Assembly (NCBI GenBank): GCA_035041965.1 | Contig: JAPYMA010000105.1 | Coordinates: 172,943 to 236,942 of the forward strand | Reading direction: 5' to 3' | Source of the DNA: Anisakis pegreffii | Lineage: Eukaryota; Nematoda; Chromadorea; Rhabditida; Anisakidae | DNA length: 64,000 bases | Shown: positions 25,531-36,563 of the stretch, in pieces | Numbering within the stretch: the stretch's first letter is position 1 | Layout: each line of letters starts with the position of its first letter | Program-made: the position numbers and the translations under genes | The notes under the pieces: model-generated | Seen by the model: only the letters and a program-made list of their open reading frames with translations | What the model was told of the DNA's origin: nothing | Databases searched by the model: none

Positions 25531-27536
25531 ATGGCGATTTTGAGAATATTTTCGATGTTATCATTATTAGATGGAATAGCATGTGCTGCCGATAGTGTTG
25601 GTGAGGATGGTGGTATCCGTTCGTTTTGGTTATCAACTGATCTGCTGAGTGTCGATTGGCGTAAAGGATGTTTAACGACGGCTGGTTGTGCTGAGCCTCG
25701 TTTCAGTATTATTCAGTCGAATACTATCAATTCTGAGCAAATTTCGATCAGTTGGCCTGTCACACAAGATATCGTGCAGGTTTTGTTGTCGTTTGTCTTT
25801 GTCCTCTTTGATTAACATTATTGTGCTAGTCACCCTGACTGTGGTGTTCTTCTGTCGTAAAAATTCGAATTTTATCGGTGATTTGCAATGTAAGTAATCA
25901 ATCCGGAGTAGTGATCATTTGCATTGAACAGGATCATTCGCGTTCATTCATAAGCCACTGGACCGATGGCAATCCACGGGATATCATGCTGAATTGTGAA
26001 GTGGTTGGTATCGATCCCACGTACAGCTTCCCACGAGTATGTGATGCTACTCCAACGGCTAGAATATTTCGAAAGTCATCGTTGAACAAACTGGTAGTTT
26101 CGTTTATTGTCAATCATTACTATCATGCGTGAGCATGTCATACGTATTATAATGCATCCTTCGTTATAATGATTTCACGTTTTTTTTTGTTTATACTTTG
26201 CAGACATTGAAGTATCGGCAACAGACACGGTTATCTTTTCTCGTAGATTTCGACAAATACTTTTGATTGTACCCATTTGCAATGTGAATGTGATTAGGTG
26301 ATTCGCAACAGTATAAGCATTGTCGAAGATTGACTTACAAAGTAATAATTTTTTGAGGGCATGATTCGGTCAAGCCATGCAGATAAACAAAAGTGGTCGT
26401 CAGAATCGGAATCGAACCGTGATAATAGTAGAATGATCGTTGAGTTGAAAGCGAAATGCTATAATGCTACACTGGCTATTGCTAAACATAAGTTGCGTTG
26501 TCCATGGTGTTCACAAGGCAGCGATAGCAACAACAATAATAATGATATTGCCATTGTTGAACATGTTAGTTCATTCATTCTAATACCCGATCACCATCCC
26601 AATTCATTTTCAGTGGTTTTGCTAACTATAAATTGTTTCTATCCATAGTCAGAGTTTTCCGTTGAATCATCAAAGTTTTCTTTTCCAAAAAGGTTTTCTT
26701 TTTCCTTCATTTAAATTCAGTTGAATTCAGCTTCTACATGCTTTACTGCTTGTTAAGATGGTTTCGTTTCGATGAACTTGCGCTATCAATTGTGAATGCC
26801 AATTTTAGTATTTGGAATCAGATTCGTCCTCAGAGTATTTGCTGTCATCTCAAGTCATCAACCGAGATCAATTCATGTATGCGGCGCTGATCTTTGTATG
26901 TGCCATTTCGGCCATTCTAAGTGCCTCATTTGCGTGTCTTCTGATTGCTTATCTCCGTCAGAAACGTAATAGCAAATTGAATAAAACTACAAATGACAAA
27001 CAACATTTGTACCATCAACAACCAACACATTTAAATCATCCACTCGCTGAATTCGAGAATGATGATAGCAGGTAGCCGAGTTCATTTCATGCATTCGCTT
27101 GATAATTTCTCTTCAGTTCATCTCACTTCTGGCTTTCGCTTGTATAAGGTCATTGTGATCAATCTCTATAGACCTATTTCATTTTTTGCACATGAACATG
27201 ATTGGTCAGGCTGAATGTTGTTGCTCATCAAACGACTGTTAAAAGATTATCAAGTTAAAGATTTCGTATTGATTCAGATATGAAATTCCATGGGAGCAAT
27301 CTCAACAATATCAACCACTACCATATTATCGTATCGATAATCATACTGCTGCTAATCACAATCGAAGCAGCGATATGATAATATCATCACCTCTTGATTC
27401 AACATCCATTATTGCTACTGTCACCAATAATAGTCACAATATTGATCTGAATAATATGGCATCAGCCAAACGATTGCATAACAGTTCAAGTTGTGCGGTT
27501 GAGAGGCGTGATGATAGTGGGCTTGGATCGGTTTAA
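25531..27536 (+). CDS. Single-pass type I membrane protein, unknown family
   Basis: Modelled exons are 25531-25779, 25932-26093, 26204-26229, 26375-26564, 26809-27071 and 27278-27536. All phases close, giving about 382 residues. The start is uncertain: the first exon is open back to an acceptor at 25501, and upstream exons are possible. The first Met heads a moderately hydrophobic stretch (MAILRIFSMLSLLDGIACA) that could be a signal peptide. The ectodomain has scattered cysteines (RKGC, TAGC, LNC, RVC, RCPWC) and a segment NSEQISISWPV...FISHWTDG that faintly recalls a fibronectin-III fold. One TM segment follows (AALIFVCAISAILSASFACL, continuing LIAYL), then the basic stop-transfer RQKRNSK. 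The cytoplasmic tail is polar, begins RYEIPWEQ after a splice, and ends DDSGLGSV. I do not recognise the family. The 26229/26375 junction is the weakest. Poly(A) signal AATAAA at 27874-27879. Confidence 0.65.
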
Positions 27537-28684
27537 AAGTTTTGTTGGCTAATTTCATTCAGTTTATTTCATTTCATCAAATTCACCGACGTATTTATTT
27601 GTTTCATCTGGTCATCTTCTTCGGTGCATTGCATGTATGTAAAAATTTTGTTGTTGTTTTTGATAGCCTAAACATTACTATTTATAGCATTCTCTCTAAT
27701 TGCTATTATGCCTTTCTCGGATCGAATAGCAATAATTCATGCATTGTTTCAATATAATTCTCTTTCTTTTTATAAAACCTGTATCAGTCAAGTCATTATA
27801 TGTTCCGTTCGTGTGCAATATAAGGTACTCTAATATCACATTAGAACGCCACTCGATTGTTTGAGTGATTTTGAATAAAGTTGAACAAATGAGTTTGAAT
27901 AAAGATGGCTAAATATAATTTTTTAAATTCTGACACTCAAAATTTGTTCAGTGAGTTTAGTGAACATCGATTCTGTTTACAGTGTTATCAGATGAATTGG
28001 ATCAGAACTTTCATTCGTTCTTCATCATTCCTTCACCCCTAACTTTCAGCAAAACAACGTTATTACATAGCAAGAAGAACCGTCCATATCGTTTTTTTTT
28101 TGTTTGAATTTTATCTCGACGTTTCATTCAGCAATATGTCCAAATGTGTCAGAATGGTTGTTCGATCGGCTCGAAACATGAGGGCAAAAGGCTTTTAAAA
28201 AAGTGAACTCTGAAAGTATGATTCAAAATACATTCCGATTAACCGTGTAAAAGAACGTGCATTGATTAACAAGAACAATCTCATTCTGAAAAAAAAAACG
28301 AATGTGATAAATCATCGACATTTCTGAATGAATCGCCATTGTATTGCCACGCAATATGGTTTGTTGGCTGCATCTGATTATGCAATTTGAATATTTGAGG
28401 ATCGATGCTATAAATAACGGTTCAGCACGAATCTTGCTCAGTTTATATTTATCGTGCTGCCGTAAGCTGGTTAGTTTTTGTCAAGAACTTGGTTTCGAAT
28501 GACTCGAAGGACGAGAGTCGCAGCGGTGAAGATAGTCAAATATCAATCACAAAATGAAACAGTCTTATCTTATCAGGAGATATATCAGTCACCTTACAGG
28601 CATCAATTTTAGGGAATATCATTAACATTTTTGTCATCGTCACCTGCTGTGTCAGTCTCGTCATCAGCAAAAAATCAAAAAAAA

Positions 28685-31312
28685 ATGAATCGAGAAAATG
28701 AAAATAAATCACAAACGATTGTGGCTGGTATAAAGGCATTCGCAGATCATGTGAACGCTGTTGGCGTCGATGGATTAAGGAAGGAATTCGCCCGAATACA
28801 GCTCCGAGGTCCACATCCACACTATATGACTGCTTCATGCCAGGTCAAAAATAAAAGTAAATGCAGATATTTTGGTTCGTTATTTGATTTGTTTCATCGA
28901 GTTATTACATTCGGCGAATAAATGTTGACGAATGAATGGTGACCAAAGATGAGCGTACAAAATGGATGAATCTTTAAGATGTTCCTTGCCTGGATCGAAC
29001 GCGTGTTGTATTGGAGCCATGGCCGAATGCACCGGGCGATTTCATTCATGCGAATTGGGTCACTCATGAGATGCTCGAGAACAGATTCATTTGCACACAG
29101 GTTCGCATCTATCAATTCAATTTCTTAATCATTTATTCAAATTGAGGGTCCGTTGGAGACGACGATTGGTGATTTTTGGAGAATGGTGTGGCAACAGAAG
29201 GCAGACCTTATTCTTATGTTGTGTCGAGTCACCGAGGCCGGTAGACCAAAATGTGCACTGTATTGGCCCAATATAGTCGGTGAAAAGAAGACTTACAATG
29301 GGATTACGATCAGAAACGAGACTGTTAGTGGTGTTACAATGTGTTCGTCTTTTTTAATTAAAATGAATCTTCAATCGTCCAATAATCTGAAATCAGTGAT
29401 TCGTTTACGCCCATTCAGATATGTATGATTTTATAAGAATGCATCATCTTGTGTTGAAATGTGGAGCGCAAGATGCATTGTTCTTGTCGTGAATAATAAT
29501 GTCGATTTATTTTGGAATCTATCGCAGAATTTATAGATACGTAGTAAAGACGCAGATATTTGGGGTAGTGATTTGATGTTAGAACATGGAGGTGAACAAC
29601 GCTTAATAACGCATTATCAATGGATAACATGGCCTGATAAGTTTGTACCGCAGCAGTTAGTAGTGCCATTTATTCTGCTATCATTGGCTAGACAAAGGAA
29701 GCAACCTACTGTTATTCATTGCTCTGCGGGCATTGGACGTACAGGAACGCTGGTTGCTCTTGAAGTCTTCATTCGGTTGGTTACTTACATCTTTATCATT
29801 ACCCACTTTGCCAGACCTCTTCTTTCGAACCAACTCACTTACCCCTAATGGTTTTTTCCTTTCTTCGTTCTCGCTTTTCATTCCACTCGTTTGTTCATGT
29901 TCACTCCTATTCTTTTTTCTTTTGTACTCCTCTCACTTGTTTCATCTGGACAATAACCGTCCATCCTTAAGCATACGTTCTTCTGATTACTCATCCTCTA
30001 AATCTGATCATTGCAGATCGTTGATGCTCGGTAGAAACCTTTCAATATCCGACGTCATTTGGTCACTGCGTTCGCAACGCTCAAAGGCCGTTCAAACAGA
30101 GGAACAGTATTTGTATATCCATTACATCGTCATACAAAGACTCATCAATAAGGGCATCATCTATGATAAAACTGTTCAAAGTATATTACCATATTTTTTA
30201 TTTTATCATAGCCGTATGTATCGTCAACGATCTCTTAGAAAACATCGTTTTTTCACTGAACGGTTTACTGATCAAAATTCTAATTTGAACGTAAGATTAA
30301 ACAAAAAATGGGAATGTTTCATTGATGTTGAGAGCAATGAGTGAAGAGACACTCGGTGTAAGATGCAGTTTACACTAATTGTAAGGTCAAATAAGGAACA
30401 AAAATGCAAGAACTGATGATAAATATTTTAGATTTTTGTCGTCAGTATGAGAATTTTTATTATTCGAGAACGCACATGATCCAGTTACCACTACCAGTGC
30501 CAGTAAGAAAGCCTGTGACGCGATCAAGACGAAAACCAAATGAAAAGATTCGAGCTGTGATCAATGATGAAGATATCAACAAAGTGTCAGCAAATCGAAG
30601 AGCTAAATGTCTTGCGATAAGTGAAGAAACCTTGTCTGCACTACGAGCATCCTTCAATAAACGCTCAGCTGCTATACTTAAAACAAACACTGAGGTATGT
30701 TTGTGTATAAAGACATGAATAAGCTTTGATCTCATCAGAAAGTATTGAATTCAGGCAAGAAAGAGCGCAAGTGAAGACTCGGGTATAAAGGGTGCACCTA
30801 CAGCCAGACGCATCGTATCGCCGATAAACGCTCCGAGAATTAATAACGATAAAGATGCTACTCAATTCCAGTCTCAATTAGCCGTCAATAAAATAGAACA
30901 GAAGCCTTCTGAATTGATTGGCACAGCTAAAACTGCAAGCAATACCAACCATAATGAAGATGATATGGAATGTGATGCAAGTTTTTATTTTATGCAACCC
31001 GAATGGGCATATTTATATCCGCCTCAACGCAAACGAGCGAACGATGTCATTATTGAAGAGCATTACGTTAGCGAGAGTCTTGAACAATCCATGCTTCCAT
31101 GCATTCCCGATCGTAAAACCAACAGAAATACGGTTATTGTTCCATCTATCACTATTCGTTTTATTCATTTCTACCGTTGGTTCTGTTTGAAAAAAGATTC
31201 GTATTTTATTGTTTTGTTTAGAATGTGCTCAATCAACTTTATTGCTCATTCATTATCACTCAAATGTTATGATTTATCAGCTCGTATCACAAGTCTGCTT
31301 GATTCTGTTTAG
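28685..31312 (+). CDS. Non-receptor protein tyrosine phosphatase
   Basis: Classical Cys-dependent protein tyrosine phosphatase, cytosolic by lack of any TM segment. Exons: 28685-28874, 28979-29100, 29147-29330, 29419-29450, 29537-29775, 30017-30180, 30432-30694, 30755-about 31312. Phases agree throughout. The catalytic domain (about residues 10-310) shows KCRYFDVPCLDRTRV (variant pTyr loop), FIHANWV, GPLETTIGDFWRMVWQ, the WPD loop WPDKFVPQ with its general acid Asp, the signature VIHCSAGIGRTGT with nucleophile Cys and P-loop Arg, and the Q-loop QTEEQYLYIHY. All catalytic residues are present. The DVPCLD form is typical of the large nematode PTP family, many members of which are germline or sperm genes in Caenorhabditis; that expression is inference here. 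The C-terminal 270 residues are basic then acidic, low-complexity and unrecognised. The final exon may be spliced after about 31130, so the stop at 31312 is provisional. AATAAA at 31471-31476. Confidence 0.85.
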
Positions 31313-32588
31313 CGATCCATCAGTCTACAGTATAACGATTGTTTCAGAATGGTTGATCAGCAGTTAATGTGAATCGAGTGTAATATTCCTCTTGATACTC
31401 CGTTGCTCGGAAACAACAAACTGTCCAATCTCCTATTTCACTTCCATGCTTCAATGTGAAACTCGATGATAATAAATTATATTAAAATGGATTGACGTGC
31501 GTATTCACTACCATCGCTGCGTACATATCGTTAATTAATCCTCTCCAACACCGTTTCAAAACAACAAAACAAAAAGAATATTCGTTTACCTGAGCAGAGT
31601 TGTCTGAATTATCACTTCTAACTGTCCAAAAAGAAAAAGCTTGAACGTGACATGCATGCACTGCACCGGACTTAAGGAATGCTTACAAAACAACGGTAAT
31701 TTTCAATGGAACGATTTCAGTGCAGTGATTTCAGTGCAGTGATGATTTCAGTGCTCCGATGAGGTCTTACGATTGTTTCGTCAGTGATGTTAAACTGAAT
31801 ATGGAATAGTTTGCGATATGTATAACGTTGATGATGATGATAATGCCGTGATTGTCAAACATTGAAAATATGACAGGTTTTGAACAAACTGATGGAAATT
31901 CACATGAAGTGAAGTTAATGTTTGATCAATTGCAATTTTTACTCGCAGTTAATTGATGAAGACTATATGTTATCAAAATGCATACTTGCTTATTTGTTTT
32001 AGCAGCTCGAAACCAAACTGAATATTCATGGGATATTACTGTGTTCATCTATATAATTTTTCTGTCGAAAATGAGCACTTTAATAACTATCTGATAACAA
32101 TCTAATAACTATCTGTATACACCCGGAATAATCCTCAACTTATCCATCGTCTCCAAAAACAACAGCAATTCTTATGTATCCATCGCCAAAAATCAACTCA
32201 TTCTTAGGTGTCATTCAAAATTCATTCATGTATTTTGATTATTGTATCATACGCTTCAAAATTATTGTATTGTATTATTGTACTGCATTATTGCATTAGA
32301 ATTGTATTATTATCAGAAAATTCCCCGATCCCCGCACCACATTATCATGAAGTGATTATATGTCGTTGGGGCTTCAGTGAGTCGTATTTTCCGCTTACGC
32401 ATCAGTTGAGCATTTTCAGGTACTTTATGCTTCTTTCGTAGCTGTTTATAGTCATCATCTCTTATTTAATCATTGAATACGTATTCATCAACGAGCTGCA
32501 TATGATGCATTCAATTAAGCACTGATCAGTTATTAATTGAATGTTAATGAAATTCAATAAGTTTAGCCAACTTAACACAACCACTCGG
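31313..32588. other. Gene-free, with a short tandem repeat
   Basis: No gene seen. At 31713-31757 a 14-bp unit GATTTCAGTGCAGT is repeated twice perfectly and a third time with changes after a 3-bp insertion. The rest is AT-rich. Confidence 0.5.
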
Positions 32589-32785
32589 CAGAGACTGAAC
32601 GGTCTCCGCGGTACCTCAGAGGTAGAGCCCCAACCGGTAATTGGTACGTCGCGGGTTCGATTCCCGTTCGCGAAGGAAGGTTTTGCTTGAAACCGAGTGG
32701 TGTACCAATATCATTAATGTTGTGAGCCTGAGCCAGCAGGCTATGATCCGGCTTGTATCTATCTATTATCCAATTATCCAATCAC
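32589..32785 (+). mobile_element. tRNA-derived SINE
   Basis: The head resembles a tRNA. A TACCTCAGAGGTAGAGC A-box lies at 32612-32628 and a perfect B-box GGTTCGATTCC at 32654-32664, with internal pol III promoter spacing. An anticodon-arm-like CCAA-CCGGTAA-TTGG lies between them, and a T-arm GCGGG/CCCGT surrounds the B-box. The acceptor and D stems are mismatched and no CCA-end context follows, so it is not a working tRNA gene. Downstream about 100 bp of unrelated body leads to a TATCTATCTATTATCC simple-repeat tail. The reverse strand translates to the GIEPATYQLPVGALPLRYR-type peptide often mis-annotated from such SINEs. Exact ends are uncertain. Confidence 0.7.
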
Positions 32786-35338
32786 CGGAATAATTAGGCG
32801 GATGAGATAGACACATATAATATATCATTATGGGTGCTGCACTCGCATCAGCACTTTCAGCAAATTGAATCCTCTGCACATTCGTTCCTTTGAAAAGATT
32901 CGTCGCTATTGAGAATTGATTCGTGTTGGTCACTGAAAACAGGTACGACATTCAATAGCAATAAATGTATTATCAGTGCCCACGAAACAGTGCCCATCAA
33001 TTTCGTGAATCGCTTTGCAGCTACGTCAATGCAAAAACTACGAAAGCAAACGTATCAAAAGAATAATTATTCCCAAATCACGATATATCTGCATATGTAT
33101 CAATTAACCATTAAGTTTACAATTAATAAATGAATGATCAATTTATGCAGTGTGCTTCTACTGAAGTGAGTATTGTCGTTCACAGCTTTTACTTTTGGCT
33201 ACTTCTCGCACTCTCATAAATCGTTTGATACGTACCAATTCTTATTATTTGCAATATTGTTATGATTATTAATATTAATGCGATCGTTATTGGTAATAGG
33301 CATTATTATTATTATTTATTATTATTAATTAATAATAATAATAATTATTATTATTACTGCTCCTTATCACCACTTTGCTTGCATTTAAAAATTGTAAGTG
33401 TATGAGGCGGATATATATTCCCTTAATAATGTTGTGTAGCATTACGCAGTTGGAGTAATGCGTAATTAGCTCCTTAAGCAGGCAATTAGCTCTAATGGTT
33501 CATTTACATCACTAATAGATTTATTGCAGTCGTGCTGGGGAAATGGCAATTATAGTTCGTTTGAATGAAACGCAATAGATATTGTTAAACGAGCATTGCT
33601 GAGCGCATTAACCGATGATAATATTATTGCTCACTGAGATCTAATATTAATTCTGCTGTGCTTGATTAGAGATCGATTAACATATATTCTATTGCTTTAT
33701 AATCTTCGAAAGTATAATGATAATAACAATTTACACACTTATCGAACATACCGACGATACTCATTTTATGTGAGGGTTATTTGTCGAGCTCATACACTTC
33801 TTAATTAATTATTCACATCGAGTCCACACTTCTACGCCCGTCATGAAATTAACTGCAAATTTGCTGTAATCGTTATCTTGACCATCCTTATTATCGTTTT
33901 TATTGATAATCTTGATTGATCTCCTCCTTATCGCTCTATGTATACATAATACTCCGATGGCGTATGTTCGCAGCAGACACGATTTGTTTATTGTTGTAAA
34001 TCATTCATTGTGTAAATTATCACATTGTTCAGTTGTGTTGAATGAAGTTTCTTCTTCGGATCCACACACCGATTTTTAACGTTTTCGAAAAGAAAGTGAA
34101 ACATTTTGGAAGCAGTCAAATTGCGAATTTTTTATATCAATTCACAAATGTCATTCGAAATGTAATTTGTTGGCATTTCAGACAGTTTGTATGAATTGAT
34201 GCGCTCAGGAACATGTCGTTCCCATGCGTCAGTTATATGATAATTTTCAGAGAATTTATTGCGGAACAATTTATTAGCGAAATGTTGTCAAATTTTCGAA
34301 TTCATTAACAACAATCGTTGATATTTTCAAACAAATGTATTCCGAGCTGACATGAGCACACGAATGAGTGCAGTGCGAGACGGTATTCGTTTTAGATTCG
34401 ATTAACGTGTGATACTTTGATAAAACAAGACTTATAGCTAGAATTAATTATTCTGTTTATCATGCTGCAGTTCATGGTGCCCTCAATTCTGATGTGCTAA
34501 TGTATTTCCCATTGAATGCATTCACTACTCAAGTATTCGTGAGTTAAGTTATAAGGACTATCAGTCTGTTCTGCTAATGACCGGTACACTAAGTGCGTTT
34601 ATTGTTACTTTAATAGCTTAACGCAGCTGATAGAATTCGTTTGGTGCCAGAATCTATTTGAAACGTCGAGTATTTTGATGACAAATTCGCCATTTATCTT
34701 CGGATCTGTAGTGAATGATTTTGCAACTGCACGAATTGATTTCTATTCTCGAATGACCTATTCAGGCCGAATTCATCCCCCTAATTCAACGAAATCAGTG
34801 TCTTATATTCCCAACTGGTCTTTATCATTGATGGATCCATTTGTAACAATTGAATCACTTCTACAGAAGTATCATATCGGTTGTTCATCGCCGAATTCTC
34901 CAATTTCATTCGTCAATTGATTAAATGAAAATATTGAAAGATGAAAGCATACTTCCAATATGAATGTCATTACTTGATTTCCAAAACGAATTATTTTTTC
35001 ATTGTGCACATTGATGTCACTTCAGCTCTGCTCAGCTATTCGCATAAGACAGGTTTAATTTCATATTTTTGATTTTAATAGATTCACGGTTAATTCATGG
35101 TTAATTACAAATCGATAGCGATAATAATTAAAATGATGATAATGTTTGTGAACGTTTATACTATAAAATCTCTCCTGTAAGCATGTGCAGTATCTGGTTT
35201 ATAATGACAGTGATATAAGACAACAGATATATGTCTGTAATAATTTCGCTTCTTCAATAATAATAACTAATAATAATTATAAAGGAGTTTAGGTTCGGTC
35301 TGAATCCAACAAAATCATCTTTTCAAAATTGCAAATTC
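32786..35338. other. Gene-free AT-rich stretch
   Basis: No gene recognised. A palindromic (ATT)n/(AAT)n patch lies at about 33300-33356, centred on TTAATTAA. Short ORFs at 32909 and 34675 have no family signature and no splice context. Confidence 0.45.
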
Positions 35339-36396
35339 CAGAGGTGGGCAATAGCGTGCTGTTCGCTAACATTCGTTAACTAGCGAAAGTTAGCGAGTCG
35401 GTATTCTGAGCAAAATTCGTCGGATTTGACCATGGCTAGTTTATTGACACTTCTGAGAAATTCAATTCACAAAGTCATTAACGAGTTGCGTGCTGAAGTA
35501 ATGTTATGCGTTTATGCAGCTGAATGTTTGATGAGTTTAATTAATGAATAAAAAGCAATCAATAACTCATTGCTGTCACTCAGTTTTATCTTGTTTCAGT
35601 CATTCATAATAGATTGCATTTGCATTATAAAGAGAAGTAAATGGGATCGTTCTTGTGTTGTTCAGTTGTTGCGTAACTGAGAAGTTGAATTAATGAATTA
35701 ATTGATTATCAAGAGTATTCTAATTAATAAACTGTCGAAGCTGTTTCATTTTCATTCCATCAAAATGATCGCTTAAGGTCTTCATCTTGTGTGATATCAT
35801 TTTCTCGATAAACCGTAGATTGCAGATAGTGAATTCATCACTAAAATCAGTTCATAGAACCGTCAGAATACTGATGAATGACATGAATCGAAAATAATTC
35901 AGGTAACGCCAAACGAAACCGAATAAACAAGTAAACAAAGATCCGATTTAGCTAATCGCTCGTGTCATTCGCATTTCATCTAATCAACGTTTTATTGTTA
36001 TCTGACAAGCACTGCATGAATGAAACTTAATTCATCAGTTATTTATTTCGATTCGAATGCGGCTGCTATTCGGTGATTACTATCAAACAGTCATTAAATT
36101 ATGTATTTTAGTTGTGCAGCTGAATCCGCTTTGCGGATTCAAGTCGTCGTTACTTAACGCACCATTCGATCATATCATTATTCACCTGATTATTAATTTG
36201 AATTAATTCGCTTAGCATTTCTTTTTCATGCATGCATCTCATTCGAAATCCAACCAATCATTATTCCTTCAACTCTTTTCTCGTTTCTTCTTCTACGCAA
36301 GCTGTAGGCCTACAATCCTAAACATTCATACAATCTACAAGCAAGTTGGTATTTCGATATTGTCATGAATGTAAATGACTCAGTTGCCCACCTTTG
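35339..36396. mobile_element. Possible degenerate hAT-type element
   Basis: CAGAGGTGGGCAA at 35339-35351, a terminus typical of hAT transposons, is matched by TTGCCCACCTTTG at 36384-36396, an inverted copy with one mismatch in 13. The interval is about 1.06 kb with no transposase frame. The 8-bp flanks (GCAAATTC and AATGGTTA) do not match, so either one end is wrong or the target duplication has decayed. Internal sequence near the left end holds GCTAAC/GTTAGC repeats. Confidence 0.35.
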
Positions 36397-36415
36397 AATG
36401 GTTACTGAGATTATG

Positions 36416-36563
36416 CACTAGCCCAGTGGTTCTCACGTTCGCGGGTGCTCCATTACTCCTTTTGATGATGTGGCAGGCCGTCATTACCCTCCCCCTCCCC
36501 CCGGCACCCACAAATTACCCAAAACGGGTAATTTCACCTCCTATGAGAACCACTGCACTAGCC
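36416..36563. mobile_element. hAT-type MITE with perfect target duplication
   Basis: A 132-bp element at 36424-36555 has perfect 12-bp terminal inverted repeats CAGTGGTTCTCA and TGAGAACCACTG. It is flanked by an exact 8-bp duplication CACTAGCC (36416-36423 and 36556-36563). CAGTGGTTCTCA-type ends and 8-bp duplications are hallmarks of hAT transposons. The interior is C-rich (CCCTCCCCCTCCCCCC) and has no coding capacity, so it is non-autonomous. Intact ends and identical flanks suggest a fairly recent insertion. Confidence 0.9.

Noticed and set aside
29733..30344. 203-codon plus-strand frame as a separate protein
   Set aside because: It overlaps phosphatase exons 5 and 6 in another frame and spans their intron; composition is intron-like.
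32602..32676. Functional tRNA gene
   Set aside because: The A and B boxes are good, but acceptor and D stems are mismatched, position 33 is C rather than T, and a SINE body and tail follow.
32572..32781. Minus-strand frame with a GIEPATYQLP peptide
   Set aside because: It is the reverse translation of the tRNA-derived SINE, a known source of spurious proteins.
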